A stretch of DNA of 36,031 bases from Desulfobulbaceae bacterium (GCA_002868955.1 PKTW01000044.1:1-36031), one strand, 5' to 3'. Positions 7,483-16,386 are shown, numbered from the stretch's first letter. Made by a program: numbers and translations. The notes: a model not told the origin generated them from the letters alone.

Positions 7483-9333
7483 TTATTCCACAGTCACGCT
7501 TTTTGCCAGGTTCCTGGGTTGATCAACATCACAGCCGCGCAGGAAGGCGATTTCATAAGCCAGCAGCTGTGCCGGTATGGTGAAAAGAATCGGGTTCAGC
7601 TCCGGCATCATGGTCGGCGCCGTGGGCATATACAACACATGATCGGTAATTTTTTTCAACTGCCTGTCACCTTTGGAGCCGATAAGAATGAGCTGTCCCT
7701 GCCTGGCCCTGATTTCTTCAATATTGGAAATGGATTTTTCGTAGACATTGTCCTTGGGCACCAGGCCAAGGATGGGCATATCCTTGTCAATGAGCGCTAT
7801 GGGGCCGTGTTTCAGTTCGCCCGCTGCATAGCCTTCGGCATGGATATATGATATCTCCTTCAGTTTTAAGGCGCCTTCCAGGGCGATTGGAAAGTTAAGC
7901 CCCCGGCCGACAAAAAGAAAATTGCGGCTGTCATAAAAGCGTTCAGCGACAACCTTTATCTTTTTCTGCAGGGAGGGAAGATTTTCCTCCAGGAGCGGAG
8001 GAAGGCCGACAATGGCCTGGCCGAGCTGCCTGACTTTATCTGCCGGTAAAGTTTTTCTCACCTGGCCCAGATAGGAGCCCAAAAGGAAAAGGGCCGCCAG
8101 TTGGCTGGTAAAGGCCTTGGTAGAGGCCACCCCGATCTCCGGGCCGGCATGGGTATAGAGCGTAGCGTCAGCCTCCCTGGTCATGGTGCTTCCCACCACA
8201 TTACAAATGGTGATAACCCTGGAGCCCAGTTGGGAAGCCAACCGTATCCCTGCCAGGGTATCGGCGGTTTCACCGGATTGGGAGATGGAAAGGGTGAGGA
8301 CTTTTTTGTGCAAAAGCAGCTTACGGTAACGGAACTCGGATGCAATATCAACCTCGACCGGGATACCGACCCATTCCTCGAACCAGTACTTGGCCACCAG
8401 GGCCGCATGCCAGGAAGTGCCGCAGGCAACTAGGGCTATGCGTTCAATGTTTTTGAGTTCTTTTTCCAGTTTCTTCAGTTCAGGCAGTTCGACTCTGCCG
8501 CTTTGTGGATCAATCCTGCCGCGCAGCGTGTTAATCAGGGCCTGGGGCTGCTCGTAGATTTCCTTGAGCATAAAGTGCTTGAACCCGGCTTTTTCAGCCA
8601 TGCCGGCATCCCAGGTAATGGTTTGCACCTGCTTATTGATCTTGCGGCCGCTTGCAAGGTTGCGCACCTCCCACTTGTCGGAAGCGAGAACAGCGATCTC
8701 TTTGTCCTCCAGAAAAACGACATCTCTGGTATAAGGCAGAAGGGCGGGAACATCAGAGGCCAGCAGAGTGCCTTCGCTGTTGCTGATGCCCAGGACAAGC
8801 GGGCTGTGATTTCTGGCAGCCACTATGGTATCTGGCTGGCCTCTCCAGAGCACACCGACTGCGAATGAGCCTTGGACCCTTTTAAGGGCCTTTCTGACAG
8901 CCTGCACAAGATCCTTGTCCAGATACTCTTCTATGAGGTGGGCCAGGACCTCTGTATCTGTTTCCGAGCGGAATATGTGTCCCTTTTTTTTGAGTTCCGC
9001 CCTCAGGGTCTGGTAGTTCTCAATAATGCCGTTATGCACTACCACCAGGTCATCCTTGCAGTCACCATGGGGATGGGCGTTTTCAGTGGTCGGGGCCCCA
9101 TGGGTAGCCCAGCGGGTATGGCCAAGCCCAACATGGCTTTCAACGCCCAGCACCCCTTCAACAATTTTTTCCAGGTTGGCGAGTTTGCCCTGGGCCCGGT
9201 ACTTTACCAGCCTGCCGTCCTGCAAATAGACCAAACCTGCTGAGTCATATCCCCTGTACTCCAGCCGTTTAAGGCCATCCAGAAGGATGGGGATAACTTT
9301 CCTCGTGCCGATATAGCCAACTATGCCGCACAT
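7483..9333 (-). CDS. glmS: Glutamine--fructose-6-phosphate aminotransferase (isomerizing) GlmS
   Basis: GlmS makes glucosamine-6-phosphate from fructose-6-phosphate and glutamine, the entry step to UDP-GlcNAc. The 616-residue protein starts MCGIVGYIG, with C2 as the glutaminase nucleophile once Met is removed. The N-terminal Ntn domain (RWATHGAPTTENAHPH) is followed by two SIS sugar-isomerase domains (SQSGETADT; ALKLKEISYIHAEGYAAGELKHGP). The C-terminus LAKSVTVE is the conserved family end. A Shine-Dalgarno GGGAAG lies 3 nt before the ATG. It is the promoter-proximal gene of the leftward envelope block. I see no glmS ribozyme upstream, and none would be expected outside Gram-positive lineages. 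Confidence 0.97.
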   Translation of the reverse strand: MCGIVGYIGTRKVIPILLDGLKRLEYRGYDSAGLVYLQDGRLVKYRAQGKLANLEKIVEGVLGVESHVGLGHTRWATHGAPTTENAHPHGDCKDDLVVVHNGIIENYQTLRAELKKKGHIFRSETDTEVLAHLIEEYLDKDLVQAVRKALKRVQGSFAVGVLWRGQPDTIVAARNHSPLVLGISNSEGTLLASDVPALLPYTRDVVFLEDKEIAVLASDKWEVRNLASGRKINKQVQTITWDAGMAEKAGFKHFMLKEIYEQPQALINTLRGRIDPQSGRVELPELKKLEKELKNIERIALVACGTSWHAALVAKYWFEEWVGIPVEVDIASEFRYRKLLLHKKVLTLSISQSGETADTLAGIRLASQLGSRVITICNVVGSTMTREADATLYTHAGPEIGVASTKAFTSQLAALFLLGSYLGQVRKTLPADKVRQLGQAIVGLPPLLEENLPSLQKKIKVVAERFYDSRNFLFVGRGLNFPIALEGALKLKEISYIHAEGYAAGELKHGPIALIDKDMPILGLVPKDNVYEKSISNIEEIRARQGQLILIGSKGDRQLKKITDHVLYMPTAPTMMPELNPILFTIPAQLLAYEIAFLRGCDVDQPRNLAKSVTVE

Positions 9334-9721
9334 ATTCTTCCCTGTATAAATCTGTGATTAGAATAATTTTAAGGCTTGCATTAAAAGTTAAAGACAAACC
9401 TTTACAAAGTCTTCATTGTTGTCATGACGCTGATGCAGAGAAACTTATTGTCATGGAGTTCGTCGGAGCAAGTATAAATCGTAAAGCCGTTAGAGTAATT
9501 TAAAAGAGTAACTGCATAAAATTTCTATACAAATCTACAAGACAAATTGCCCTAATACGAGTTTTTTCTTTTCTCCCTGCCAAAAAGGTTGTACTTATTT
9601 ACCAATTTATGCAGAAAAAATCATGGTCTAAAGTGGGATTGCCGAACTCCGCGATAAGCGGAACTCTCTCATTTTCTGCAGAATACAGACCGGCAAGTCT
9701 CTAGAACAAGAGGAAATCATT
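9334..9721. other. 388-bp divergent intergenic region between glmS and pyrE
   Basis: Both flanking genes must be transcribed from here, but I could not pick out a convincing -35/-10 pair in either direction. The left part (9340-9560) is AT-rich. The right part holds the nested inverted repeat at 9610-9680, followed by the pyrE Shine-Dalgarno (AGAGGAAATCATT). No open frame in this stretch looks coding. Confidence 0.6.
9610..9680. repeat. Nested inverted repeat upstream of pyrE
   Basis: A perfect 9-bp inverted repeat, TGCAGAAAA at 9610-9618 and TTTTCTGCA at 9672-9680, encloses a smaller hairpin TCCGC-gataa-GCGGA at 9648-9662. The right arm belongs to the 13-mer TTTTCTGCAGAAT (9672-9684), which recurs identically at 26202-26214. 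It may be a small dispersed element or a structured pyrE leader. No T-run follows, so a terminator or attenuator is not supported. Confidence 0.5.
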
Positions 9722-10291
9722 ATGTCCAAGGATCTGAACCAGATGCGGCAGCGGCTCAAAGAGCTCCTGCTTAAAAAATCATACCGCGAAGGCCGGATTA
9801 AACTTACCTCGGGTAAGGAGTCAGATTTTTATATAGACGGCAAGCAGACAACACTTGATGCAGAGGGGGCGTATCTTTGCGGTAGGCTTCTCTATGATCT
9901 GATTTGTTCCAGTGAAGTGAAAATTTGTGGTGTCGGGGGTATGACACTTGGGGCGGATCCACTGGTTACAGCAGTTTCAATTGTAAGCTACCTGGAGGGG
10001 GAGCCACTGCCTGCCTTTATAGTCAGGAAAGAGCCAAAATCCCATGGCACAGAAAACTATATAGAAGGCAAGAAAAACCTGCCGGCAGGAGCACAGGTGG
10101 CATTGCTCGAAGATGTGGTCACAACCGGGGGTACTCTTCTGCAGGTAATTGAGCGTGTGCAATCCCAGGGGTTTGAGGTCGGCCTGGTCGCCACTGTCGT
10201 TGACCGCCAGGAGGGGGGCGTTGCGGCCTTGGCGGCACAAGGCTACAAGCTTCTCACAGTATTCACCAGGGAAGAGTTGCTGGCGCCATAG
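9722..10291 (+). CDS. pyrE: Orotate phosphoribosyltransferase PyrE
   Basis: PyrE joins orotate to PRPP to form OMP, the fifth step of pyrimidine synthesis. The protein has 189 residues. Family features are GRIKLTSGKESDFYIDGKQ (substrate loop), FIVRKEPKSHGTENYIEG (catalytic loop with the KxxKxHG pattern) and the PRPP-binding motif VALLEDVVTTGGTLL near residue 130. A Shine-Dalgarno AGAGGAAATCATT supports the ATG. It heads a plus-strand group with the dual-CXXC protein and ferredoxin genes, though no functional link to them is known. Confidence 0.95.
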   Translation: MSKDLNQMRQRLKELLLKKSYREGRIKLTSGKESDFYIDGKQTTLDAEGAYLCGRLLYDLICSSEVKICGVGGMTLGADPLVTAVSIVSYLEGEPLPAFIVRKEPKSHGTENYIEGKKNLPAGAQVALLEDVVTTGGTLLQVIERVQSQGFEVGLVATVVDRQEGGVAALAAQGYKLLTVFTREELLAP

Positions 10292-10331
10292 ACAAGCATT
10301 GACAAGCACAATTTTTTTCGGGAAAAGCTGA

Positions 10332-10502
10332 ATGAAATGCGGGAAGTGTTTAGGACAGCTTGAGATTATCCGGATGTGCCGGAAGATCCGCATGCAGTGC
10401 AAAAGCTGCGGGCGAAAATATCAGATCCACGAAATTGCGGACCAGCTTGATCCTGAAACAGAAAAAATTCTCGAGCGCTATACCGCCATAATTTATGATT
10501 AA
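10332..10502 (+). CDS. Small dual-CXXC protein (zinc-ribbon-like), 56 residues
   Basis: A short frame starts ATG AAA TGC and ends TAA, encoding 56 residues. It has C3xxC6 (MKCGKC) and C23xxC26 (QCKSC), then GRKYQIHEIADQLD and ERYTAIIYD. The paired CXXC motifs suggest a single zinc ribbon or a redox pair. It matches my recollection of an anaerobe family named dual CXXC motif small (seleno)protein, in which some members replace a Cys by Sec; all four positions here are TGC or TGT, so this is the cysteine form. It lies 40 bp after pyrE and 20 bp before the ferredoxin gene. The start is supported by length and conservation style more than by its weak Shine-Dalgarno (GGAAAAG). Function unknown. 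Confidence 0.8.
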   Translation: MKCGKCLGQLEIIRMCRKIRMQCKSCGRKYQIHEIADQLDPETEKILERYTAIIYD

Positions 10503-10522
10503 TTTTTTAAGAAATTAGTAAA

Positions 10523-10714
10523 ATGAAAAAACCTGATATTGATATTGGAGCGTGCACGCTCTGCATGGGCTGCGTTGATAGCTGTCCAGAGGTATTCCGT
10601 TACAATGATGCCGGCTATATTGAAATAGTCGAGCTTCCTGCATACCCTGAAAAAGAGGTTGATGAGGCGATAATGTTCTGTCCTGAGGACTGCATTGCCT
10701 GGAGTGATGAATGA
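10523..10714 (+). CDS. Single-cluster [4Fe-4S] ferredoxin
   Basis: This 63-residue ferredoxin resembles Desulfovibrio ferredoxin I. The cluster ligands are C11, C14, C17 (CTLCMGC) and C53 (FCPEDC). Extra cysteines occur at C21 (DSCP) and C57. C21 replaces the residue before the conserved proline in single-cluster ferredoxins and could allow cluster conversion or a disulfide with C57. The protein is acidic (many Glu/Asp near the C-terminus), as expected for a soluble electron carrier in the cytoplasm. It follows the dual-CXXC gene after 20 bp in the same direction. Its redox partner cannot be inferred from the window. Confidence 0.9.
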   Translation: MKKPDIDIGACTLCMGCVDSCPEVFRYNDAGYIEIVELPAYPEKEVDEAIMFCPEDCIAWSDE

Positions 10715-10843
10715 CACAGGTGTAATTGCAGTTTTTGGGCATTTTTGTTACCGATGCTTTTAAGCAATTTACGGTGCTCTGTGATAATAGTAGATAATCT
10801 TATGTTTTAGTGACACTTTAACTTTCAATACACGAAAAGTTTG

Positions 10844-11206
10844 ATGGAAAAAAGAGGCGGGAAAGGGGTGGGGCGTCTGTTTCGTGCCTTTGGCTGGACA
10901 ATGTCGGGTTTGAAGGCAACCTTTCTGCATGAAGCGGCCTTTCGTCAGGAACTTCTGCTCTGTGTCATTTTAACACCTTTGGCCTTTTATTTCGGCAAGA
11001 CAGGCTTGGAAAAAGCCCTGTTACTTGGCAGTTTGCTGCTAATCCTGATTGTCGAGTTATTAAACAGTGCAGTCGAGGCAACGGTCGACAGGATCGGCGC
11101 AGATGAGCATGACCTGGCCGGCCGCGCCAAGGACATGGGGTCTGCCGCAGTTTTCCTGTCACTTGTCAATGCTGGAGTAATCTGGCTTCTTGTCTTTCTC
11201 GCCTGA
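10844..11206 (+). CDS. dgkA: Diacylglycerol kinase DgkA
   Basis: This 120-residue integral membrane protein phosphorylates diacylglycerol to phosphatidic acid, recycling lipid released during envelope synthesis. The signature ELLNSAVEATVDRIG (E71, N74, S75, E78) is the metal and lipid site, and DLAGRAKDMGSAAVFLSL is also conserved. Three membrane segments are evident, near residues 33-45, 53-70 and 97-119. A TTG codon lies directly before the ATG at 10844; I chose the ATG. It is separated from ferredoxin by 129 bp of AT-rich sequence and is convergent with hflX. Confidence 0.93.
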   Translation: MEKRGGKGVGRLFRAFGWTMSGLKATFLHEAAFRQELLLCVILTPLAFYFGKTGLEKALLLGSLLLILIVELLNSAVEATVDRIGADEHDLAGRAKDMGSAAVFLSLVNAGVIWLLVFLA

Positions 11207-11238
11207 ATCGGTGAGTATTGGCTTGGTGGAAACAGGAC

Positions 11239-12984
11239 TCAATTTACAGAAAGACGATTTTCAAAATTCTTCAGGTTTGCAAGGCTGCCGATAATTTTCT
11301 GGGCCGCAGCAAAAAAGGGGCCAAACGTTTTAGCATCAAGTGCACTTAAGGCAACGGCCCCGTATTCCCTGCACTGATTTTCCGCGAATTCCTCTGCAAC
11401 CAGATCGGTCTTATTCAATACCTTGAGGCAGGGGATTTTGTCCAGTTCCAGTTCCCGCAGCTGGTTTTCCACCACAGCGACCTGGTCGGCAAACCGGGGG
11501 TTGCTGACATCAATAACATGCACCAGCATGTCCGCTTCATAAAGTTCTTCCAGGGTAGCCTTAAAGGCCTGGAGCAATTCAGCAGGCAGGGCACGGATAA
11601 AACCCACGGTGTCGGTAATTATCACCTCTATATCCTGTGGAAAGCGGAGACGGCGGCTGGTCGGGTCCAAAGTGGCAAAGAGTTTATTCTCAGCGGTTAT
11701 TTCGCTTTCTGTAAGCGTATTCAACAGGGTCGATTTACCGGCATTGGTATACCCGACAAGCGAGATGACCGGTATTTCCTTTTTGCGGCGACGGGATCTT
11801 CTCTGGTAGCGTTCCTGGCTTACTTTCTTTAATTTCTTCGCCAGCAGGGCAATCCGGTCATTGATGCGCCTGCGGTCTATTTCAAGCCTGGTTTCGCCGG
11901 GACCGCGGCCACCGATCCCACCGGTCAGTCGGGAAAGGGCGTCATCTCTTTTTGTCAGGCGCGGCAGCATGTATTTGAGCTGGGCCATTTCAATCTGCAG
12001 CTTGCCCTCACGGCTCAAGGCCCGCCTGGCAAAAATATCCAGGATGAGCTGGGTGCGGTCAATGACCCGCAGCTCCATGTGATCCGTAATGGAGCGGATC
12101 TGAGAGGGATTGAGTTCCTGGTTGAAGAGAAGAAGGTTGGCATTCAGACGCAGGGCCGAGAGAAAGATCTCCGCTAATTTGCCTTTGCCGAGGATATATT
12201 TCGGATTAATTTTTGGACGCTGCTGGATAATGCTGTCAAGAACAACCACATCGTCAGATCGGGCCAACTCAACAAGTTCGTCCATTGATTCCCGGGCAGA
12301 ACTGCGGCCTTGACCACGGGATGGGGTAATAACGCTTATCAGTATGGCCCGGTCTTTTCCCTTGTCAACTTCCCGGATGGGCTGCAGCCTGGTAAATTCC
12401 TGCTCCAGGGCTGTGATGAGTTCGTCAAAACCGAATGGTTGCTGCCCGGGAGTTATGGGTTCCAGAAAAGCCCAGTTTTTTCCTTCACGGGGAGATGGGA
12501 CTAGATGTGCAGAGTACAGTTTTTCAGGTTGACCGTCCACTCGGACTTTGAGAATACCCATTAAGTCAAGACGCAGGAATAAGAGATCGACCAGATCGTC
12601 ATCGGTCAGGTTTTCTCCGGCTAAATGGGTGTGAATGCAGCGTAAACCCTTGAGACGGCCCCCTGCAGACCTGATGCCTGAAAGCGCGGGAATAACAATC
12701 TGTTTGGCATCACCGACAATGACCATATCGACCTGGCCCCCCCGGTCGATGAGCACACCGACCTGACGTCCTGTATCGTGGGAAATTTCAGCCATGGACC
12801 GTGCCATTTCATGGCTGACTATGAGATTCGGTGTTATGCGTTTTTTCCCGAGACGCTCAAGGTGTTTAAGTTGGGCTGTTTTCAGGCCACCGGTGTTTCC
12901 AAAAAGCTTACTGATTTTGTTTCTCCCTGAGAATACGTTTGTCGCCCACGCGTATTGTAACCTTAGTTTTGTCGAAGTATTCAA
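11239..12984 (-). CDS. hflX: GTPase HflX
   Basis: HflX is a ribosome-binding GTPase that splits stalled or hibernating ribosomes. The long frame gives 581 residues. Visible parts are an N-terminal domain (FGNTGGLKTAQLKHLERL ... GRQVGVLIDRGG), the HflX domain (RPKINPKYILGKGKLAEI; GGIGGRGPGETRLEIDRRRI), then the G domain with GYTNAGKST near residue 410, DTVGF and NKTD. The N-terminal extension over E. coli HflX is common in Desulfobacterota. The start is uncertain. The first candidate in frame is a TTG at 12984, with no Shine-Dalgarno and inside selB. Conservation begins only near residue 24, an ATC at 12915 preceded 7 nt upstream by AGGGAG. The protein begins at one of these two points. Confidence 0.88.
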   Translation of the reverse strand: MNTSTKLRLQYAWATNVFSGRNKISKLFGNTGGLKTAQLKHLERLGKKRITPNLIVSHEMARSMAEISHDTGRQVGVLIDRGGQVDMVIVGDAKQIVIPALSGIRSAGGRLKGLRCIHTHLAGENLTDDDLVDLLFLRLDLMGILKVRVDGQPEKLYSAHLVPSPREGKNWAFLEPITPGQQPFGFDELITALEQEFTRLQPIREVDKGKDRAILISVITPSRGQGRSSARESMDELVELARSDDVVVLDSIIQQRPKINPKYILGKGKLAEIFLSALRLNANLLLFNQELNPSQIRSITDHMELRVIDRTQLILDIFARRALSREGKLQIEMAQLKYMLPRLTKRDDALSRLTGGIGGRGPGETRLEIDRRRINDRIALLAKKLKKVSQERYQRRSRRRKKEIPVISLVGYTNAGKSTLLNTLTESEITAENKLFATLDPTSRRLRFPQDIEVIITDTVGFIRALPAELLQAFKATLEELYEADMLVHVIDVSNPRFADQVAVVENQLRELELDKIPCLKVLNKTDLVAEEFAENQCREYGAVALSALDAKTFGPFFAAAQKIIGSLANLKNFENRLSVN

Positions 12985-14830
12985 GAAGCGGGATGCTGAA
13001 CTTTCTTGAAAGACCTGTGAGCTCCTTAAAAGCAGGTGTATCTATTTCTTCATCCTTTATAAGGATGGCAACCAGTTTTTCTTTGAGGTTATCCATGGCT
13101 GGCTTATAAAAGTAAAGATCTTCAGAGACTTTGCTGAGTACATCGTCCCGGACCATAATGGCCAGGACTTCTTTCAACAGATGCTGCGGATACTTGCCGA
13201 AATTTGCCATTACTTCCTTGATGGTCGGCGGAGCAAGATCTGCCTCTTTGTAGAAGGCCTCAAGTTCACGGCGCAGGATTTTTTCATCTTCTTTCAGGGA
13301 CACCTTGTGGCCGGAGAGACTGATCAGTGCCTGGTCCTGGACAATTTCCCCCTTTTTTTGCAGGTCGTTCAGCAAAAATTGCAAAAGGCGCTGGTCAAGC
13401 CTACTGTGCAGCAGGGAGCGGAGCTCTTCCTTGGGCAGCCCTGCCTTGAGAGGATTTTTCTGGTGGTAGCTTGTAAGAGCCGCACGCAGTTTTTCAACCA
13501 GTTTTTCATACACCGCTGAGGAAACCATGCGTTGTTTTTCCTGTTCGATGAGTATGATCTTCCTGGATGATAGCGGTTGCTGCACGATCCTCTTGAGGCG
13601 GTTGCCGAAAACGCCCATCTTGACAGCAAGCCTCTCCATGGTAAGGCCTTTGTAGCCGCTTTCCATGATATGGAGCAGGGCGAGATTCTCCGGGTTGTTT
13701 TCCCTGTAGGTCGTAAAGATTTCCTTGTTTTCCGCACGGAACCGCTTTCGTTTCCTGGGTGAGCCGTTTAAGACAATGCCGCCGCCGATGGTATGGATAG
13801 GGGAATAACTGCGGATGACGTACTTGTCGCCGGGCCAGCAGCCGACTTGCTCTTCGAGCAGGATCTGTGCATTGGCCTCAGACCCGGGTTCCAGTTCCTC
13901 ATCATGGAGCAGGACGATGCGTCCCATTATCTCTGCCGTGCCAAGGTGAATTCTTACCCTGGTGCGGTTTTTATAATTTTTTCTGGCGGATTCCAGGTAG
14001 AAAAAGTGCACATCTAGCAGGTAGGATGGCTGCAGGCAATCTACAGAAGCAGCCATTTCGCCACGCTTGATGGCCTCCTTTTCCAAGCCCTGTAAATTAA
14101 TGGCGGTTCTGTGGCCTGCTTCAGCCTCCTGCGTATCTTTGCTGTGTACCTGGATTCCCCTGATTTTGCCGGATATGCGGCTCGGATAGAACATGAGGTC
14201 TTCACCGGTTTTTATACGGCCCGATATGGCTGTGCCTGTTATGACAGTACCAAACCCTTTCATGGAAAAAACCCTGTCAACAGGCATGCGAAAAGGGCCA
14301 TAAGCTTCAGAGAAATCCGAAGCTGCCACCAGAGTATCAAGGGTATTCCGGACCTCTTCGATACCGTCTCCAGTTGTGGAGGATACCGTGAGCAGGGGTG
14401 CCTCGTCCAGAAATGAACCGGCAAAAAAGGTCCTGACATCATCAATCACGAGCGCCAGCCAATCCGGCTCAACCATGTCTTTTTTGGTGATAATGATGAG
14501 GCCGCGCTGTATGCCGAGCAGCCTGCAGATCTCGAAATGTTCCCGGGTCTGGGGCATGATGCCCTCATCGGCTGCAACGATGAATGTAACCAGGTCCATG
14601 CCGGAAGCGCCTGCCACCATGTTCTTGACAAATTTTTCATGTCCGGGAACATCAACGATGCCAAGCCGGTGGCCGCAGGGCAAGTCGAGATAGGCAAAAC
14701 CCAGTTCAATGGTGATGCCGCGCTCCTTTTCCTCCTTGAGGCGGTCCGTATCAATCCCGGTCAAGGCCCTGATAAAACTGGTCTTGCCGTGGTCAACATG
14801 TCCGGCAGTCCCGAGGATAACCTCACGCAC
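12908..14830 (-). CDS. selB: Selenocysteine-specific translation elongation factor SelB
   Basis: SelB delivers Sec-tRNA to UGA codons marked by a SECIS hairpin, so this organism makes selenoproteins. The 640-residue protein has the EF-Tu-like G domain (GHVDHGKT at 10-17; [22 protein letters not shown]), two beta-barrel domains ([16 protein letters not shown]), a third EF-like domain and C-terminal winged-helix repeats that bind SECIS RNA. The start is a GTG ([10 protein letters not shown]), 3 nt after the stop of the MBL gene, with GGAGG 10 nt upstream. The end overlaps the hflX reading frame. selA, selC and selD are not in the window. Confidence 0.96.
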   Translation of the reverse strand: MREVILGTAGHVDHGKTSFIRALTGIDTDRLKEEKERGITIELGFAYLDLPCGHRLGIVDVPGHEKFVKNMVAGASGMDLVTFIVAADEGIMPQTREHFEICRLLGIQRGLIIITKKDMVEPDWLALVIDDVRTFFAGSFLDEAPLLTVSSTTGDGIEEVRNTLDTLVAASDFSEAYGPFRMPVDRVFSMKGFGTVITGTAISGRIKTGEDLMFYPSRISGKIRGIQVHSKDTQEAEAGHRTAINLQGLEKEAIKRGEMAASVDCLQPSYLLDVHFFYLESARKNYKNRTRVRIHLGTAEIMGRIVLLHDEELEPGSEANAQILLEEQVGCWPGDKYVIRSYSPIHTIGGGIVLNGSPRKRKRFRAENKEIFTTYRENNPENLALLHIMESGYKGLTMERLAVKMGVFGNRLKRIVQQPLSSRKIILIEQEKQRMVSSAVYEKLVEKLRAALTSYHQKNPLKAGLPKEELRSLLHSRLDQRLLQFLLNDLQKKGEIVQDQALISLSGHKVSLKEDEKILRRELEAFYKEADLAPPTIKEVMANFGKYPQHLLKEVLAIMVRDDVLSKVSEDLYFYKPAMDNLKEKLVAILIKDEEIDTPAFKELTGLSRKFSIPLLEYFDKTKVTIRVGDKRILREKQNQ

Positions 14831-14833
14831 CGT

Positions 14834-15472
14834 TTACCAGCCTCCGGCAAGAAAAGGATTCCCTGTTTTTTCCTGCGCAATGGTTGAGTGTTCGCCGCCA
14901 TAACCATGCCCTGGCCAGACAATGGTATCAGGGGGCAGGACCAGGAGACGGGTTTTTATGGAGTGCAGCAGTTCCTGTGTGGAGCCGCCGGGAAAATCCG
15001 TGCGGCCGACGCCGCCGGCAAACAGGGTGTCACCGCTGAACAGGTTGGGTTCCGAATACAGGCATATGCCTCCAGGAGTATGCCCCGGAGTATGGATGAC
15101 AGTGAGTGCTTCCTTGCCAAAGATCAGGGTGTCGCCATCAACCACACGTTTGTCTACAGGAGGAGAGGCGGGCAGGCCGAGCTGGGAGAAAAATTGTTCC
15201 ACCCGCTCCTGACTGAAAAAATCGGCATCAGCAGCATGCATGACAATATCACCGCCGGTATCATCTTTAAGGCGTCTGTTGCCGCACACATGATCGGGGT
15301 GACCATGGGTGTTGACGATATATTTAACCGTGAGTTTTTCCTGTTGGCAGGCAGCAAGGATATCCTCCTCGTTGCCGCCCGGGTCTATAATTACAGCTTC
15401 TTTAGTAGCATCACATGAAACTATATAACAGCAGACCCCCATCATACCAACTGTCATCTGTTTAATACGCAT
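14834..15472 (-). CDS. MBL-fold metallo-hydrolase (glyoxalase II-like, YcbL type)
   Basis: This 212-residue protein has the metallo-beta-lactamase fold with the zinc motif THGHPDH at residues 55-61, HTPGHTPGG in the middle, [20 protein letters not shown] and the final [12 protein letters not shown]. It lacks the C-terminal domain of classic hydroxyacylglutathione hydrolase (GloB), which matches the shorter YcbL type of thioester hydrolases. The substrate is not known. A strong Shine-Dalgarno (AGGAGACAAA) precedes the ATG and overlaps the end of the upstream Mrp gene. With selB starting 3 nt past its stop, the two are surely cotranscribed, though no functional connection is established. Confidence 0.9.
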   Translation of the reverse strand: MRIKQMTVGMMGVCCYIVSCDATKEAVIIDPGGNEEDILAACQQEKLTVKYIVNTHGHPDHVCGNRRLKDDTGGDIVMHAADADFFSQERVEQFFSQLGLPASPPVDKRVVDGDTLIFGKEALTVIHTPGHTPGGICLYSEPNLFSGDTLFAGGVGRTDFPGGSTQELLHSIKTRLLVLPPDTIVWPGHGYGGEHSTIAQEKTGNPFLAGGW

Positions 15473-15480
15473 TTTGTCTC

Positions 15481-16386
15481 CTAACCCGCTTTTTCCGATT
15501 CTTTTTTTACAGGCAGTTCTTTTATGACATTATCTATAACCACGTCAAAGGCCATGGTCGCAGCAGAACCGGCCCCGGAGGAGAGATACGGCCTGCCGGC
15601 ATCTCCTCCGGCAACCACTTTCGGGTCCATGGGCACATTGCCCAGAAACGGCAGATTAAACTCTAGTGCCGTCTTCTTCCCGCCACCGGTGCCAAATATG
15701 TCCACCGGCTTGTCACAGTGGGGACAGATAAAGCCACTCATGTTTTCTACGAGCCCAAGGATTTTGATATTCACATGTTTGCAGAAATTTATGGACTTGC
15801 GCACATCAGCCAGGGCAACCTCCTGGGGTGTTGTAACAATCAGGGCCTGGACATCTTTAATGGTCTGGGCCACTGAAAGGGGTTCATCCCCGGTGCCGGG
15901 AGGAGCGTCGATAACCAGGTAGTCCAGCCGGCCCCAGTCAATTTCAGCGATAAACTGCCTGATTGCCTGAATCTTGAGAGGGCCCCGCCAAATGATGGCC
16001 TCATCGCGGTTATCCATCATGTATTCCAGCGACATGATTTTCAGCTTGTCATTGTATTTCATGGGCGGCACCAGGGAGGTTTTTTCCTCTTTGGTCCTGT
16101 GCAGCCTTTCAGTGAGGTTGAGCATGCGGCAGATATCAGGACCGTGCAGGTCAACATCCATGAGGCCGACCTTAAAGCCCCTGTTAGCAAGACCAAGAGC
16201 CAGGTTAGTAGCTACGGTGCTTTTGCCAACCCCGCCTTTCCCACTCATGACAAGGATTTTACGTTTAATTTTTGTTAATGCTGAAGTTATGGCAATGTCC
16301 TGTACCGCTTTAGCAGTTTTTAAGGTACCACAGGTCCCTTTCCGGTCCCCTGTTTTACTCGGACATGTTTTGCATGCATCTGACAT
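15481..16386 (-). CDS. Mrp/NBP35/ApbC-family iron-sulfur carrier ATPase
   Basis: Mrp-family P-loop ATPases bind and transfer [4Fe-4S] clusters to target proteins as dimers. From the chosen ATG the protein has 301 residues. The deviant Walker A GKGGVGKST is at residues 49-57, the switch region DAPPGTGDEPLS is near 160, and the cluster-bridging CxxC (C221, C224 in FICPHC) is present. The N-terminus adds Cys at positions 5, 8 and 19 (DACKTCPS, GTCG), as in NBP35-like members. The frame stays open upstream to 16494, but the start at 16386 is preferred: it matches the family N-terminus and has GGAG 10 nt upstream. It diverges from hsp20. Confidence 0.92.
   Translation of the reverse strand: MSDACKTCPSKTGDRKGTCGTLKTAKAVQDIAITSALTKIKRKILVMSGKGGVGKSTVATNLALGLANRGFKVGLMDVDLHGPDICRMLNLTERLHRTKEEKTSLVPPMKYNDKLKIMSLEYMMDNRDEAIIWRGPLKIQAIRQFIAEIDWGRLDYLVIDAPPGTGDEPLSVAQTIKDVQALIVTTPQEVALADVRKSINFCKHVNIKILGLVENMSGFICPHCDKPVDIFGTGGGKKTALEFNLPFLGNVPMDPKVVAGGDAGRPYLSSGAGSAATMAFDVVIDNVIKELPVKKESEKAG

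Noticed and set aside
7483-9721. glmS ribozyme upstream of glmS
   Set aside because: No sequence resembling the ribozyme core is seen near the glmS start, and it is known from Gram-positive lineages.
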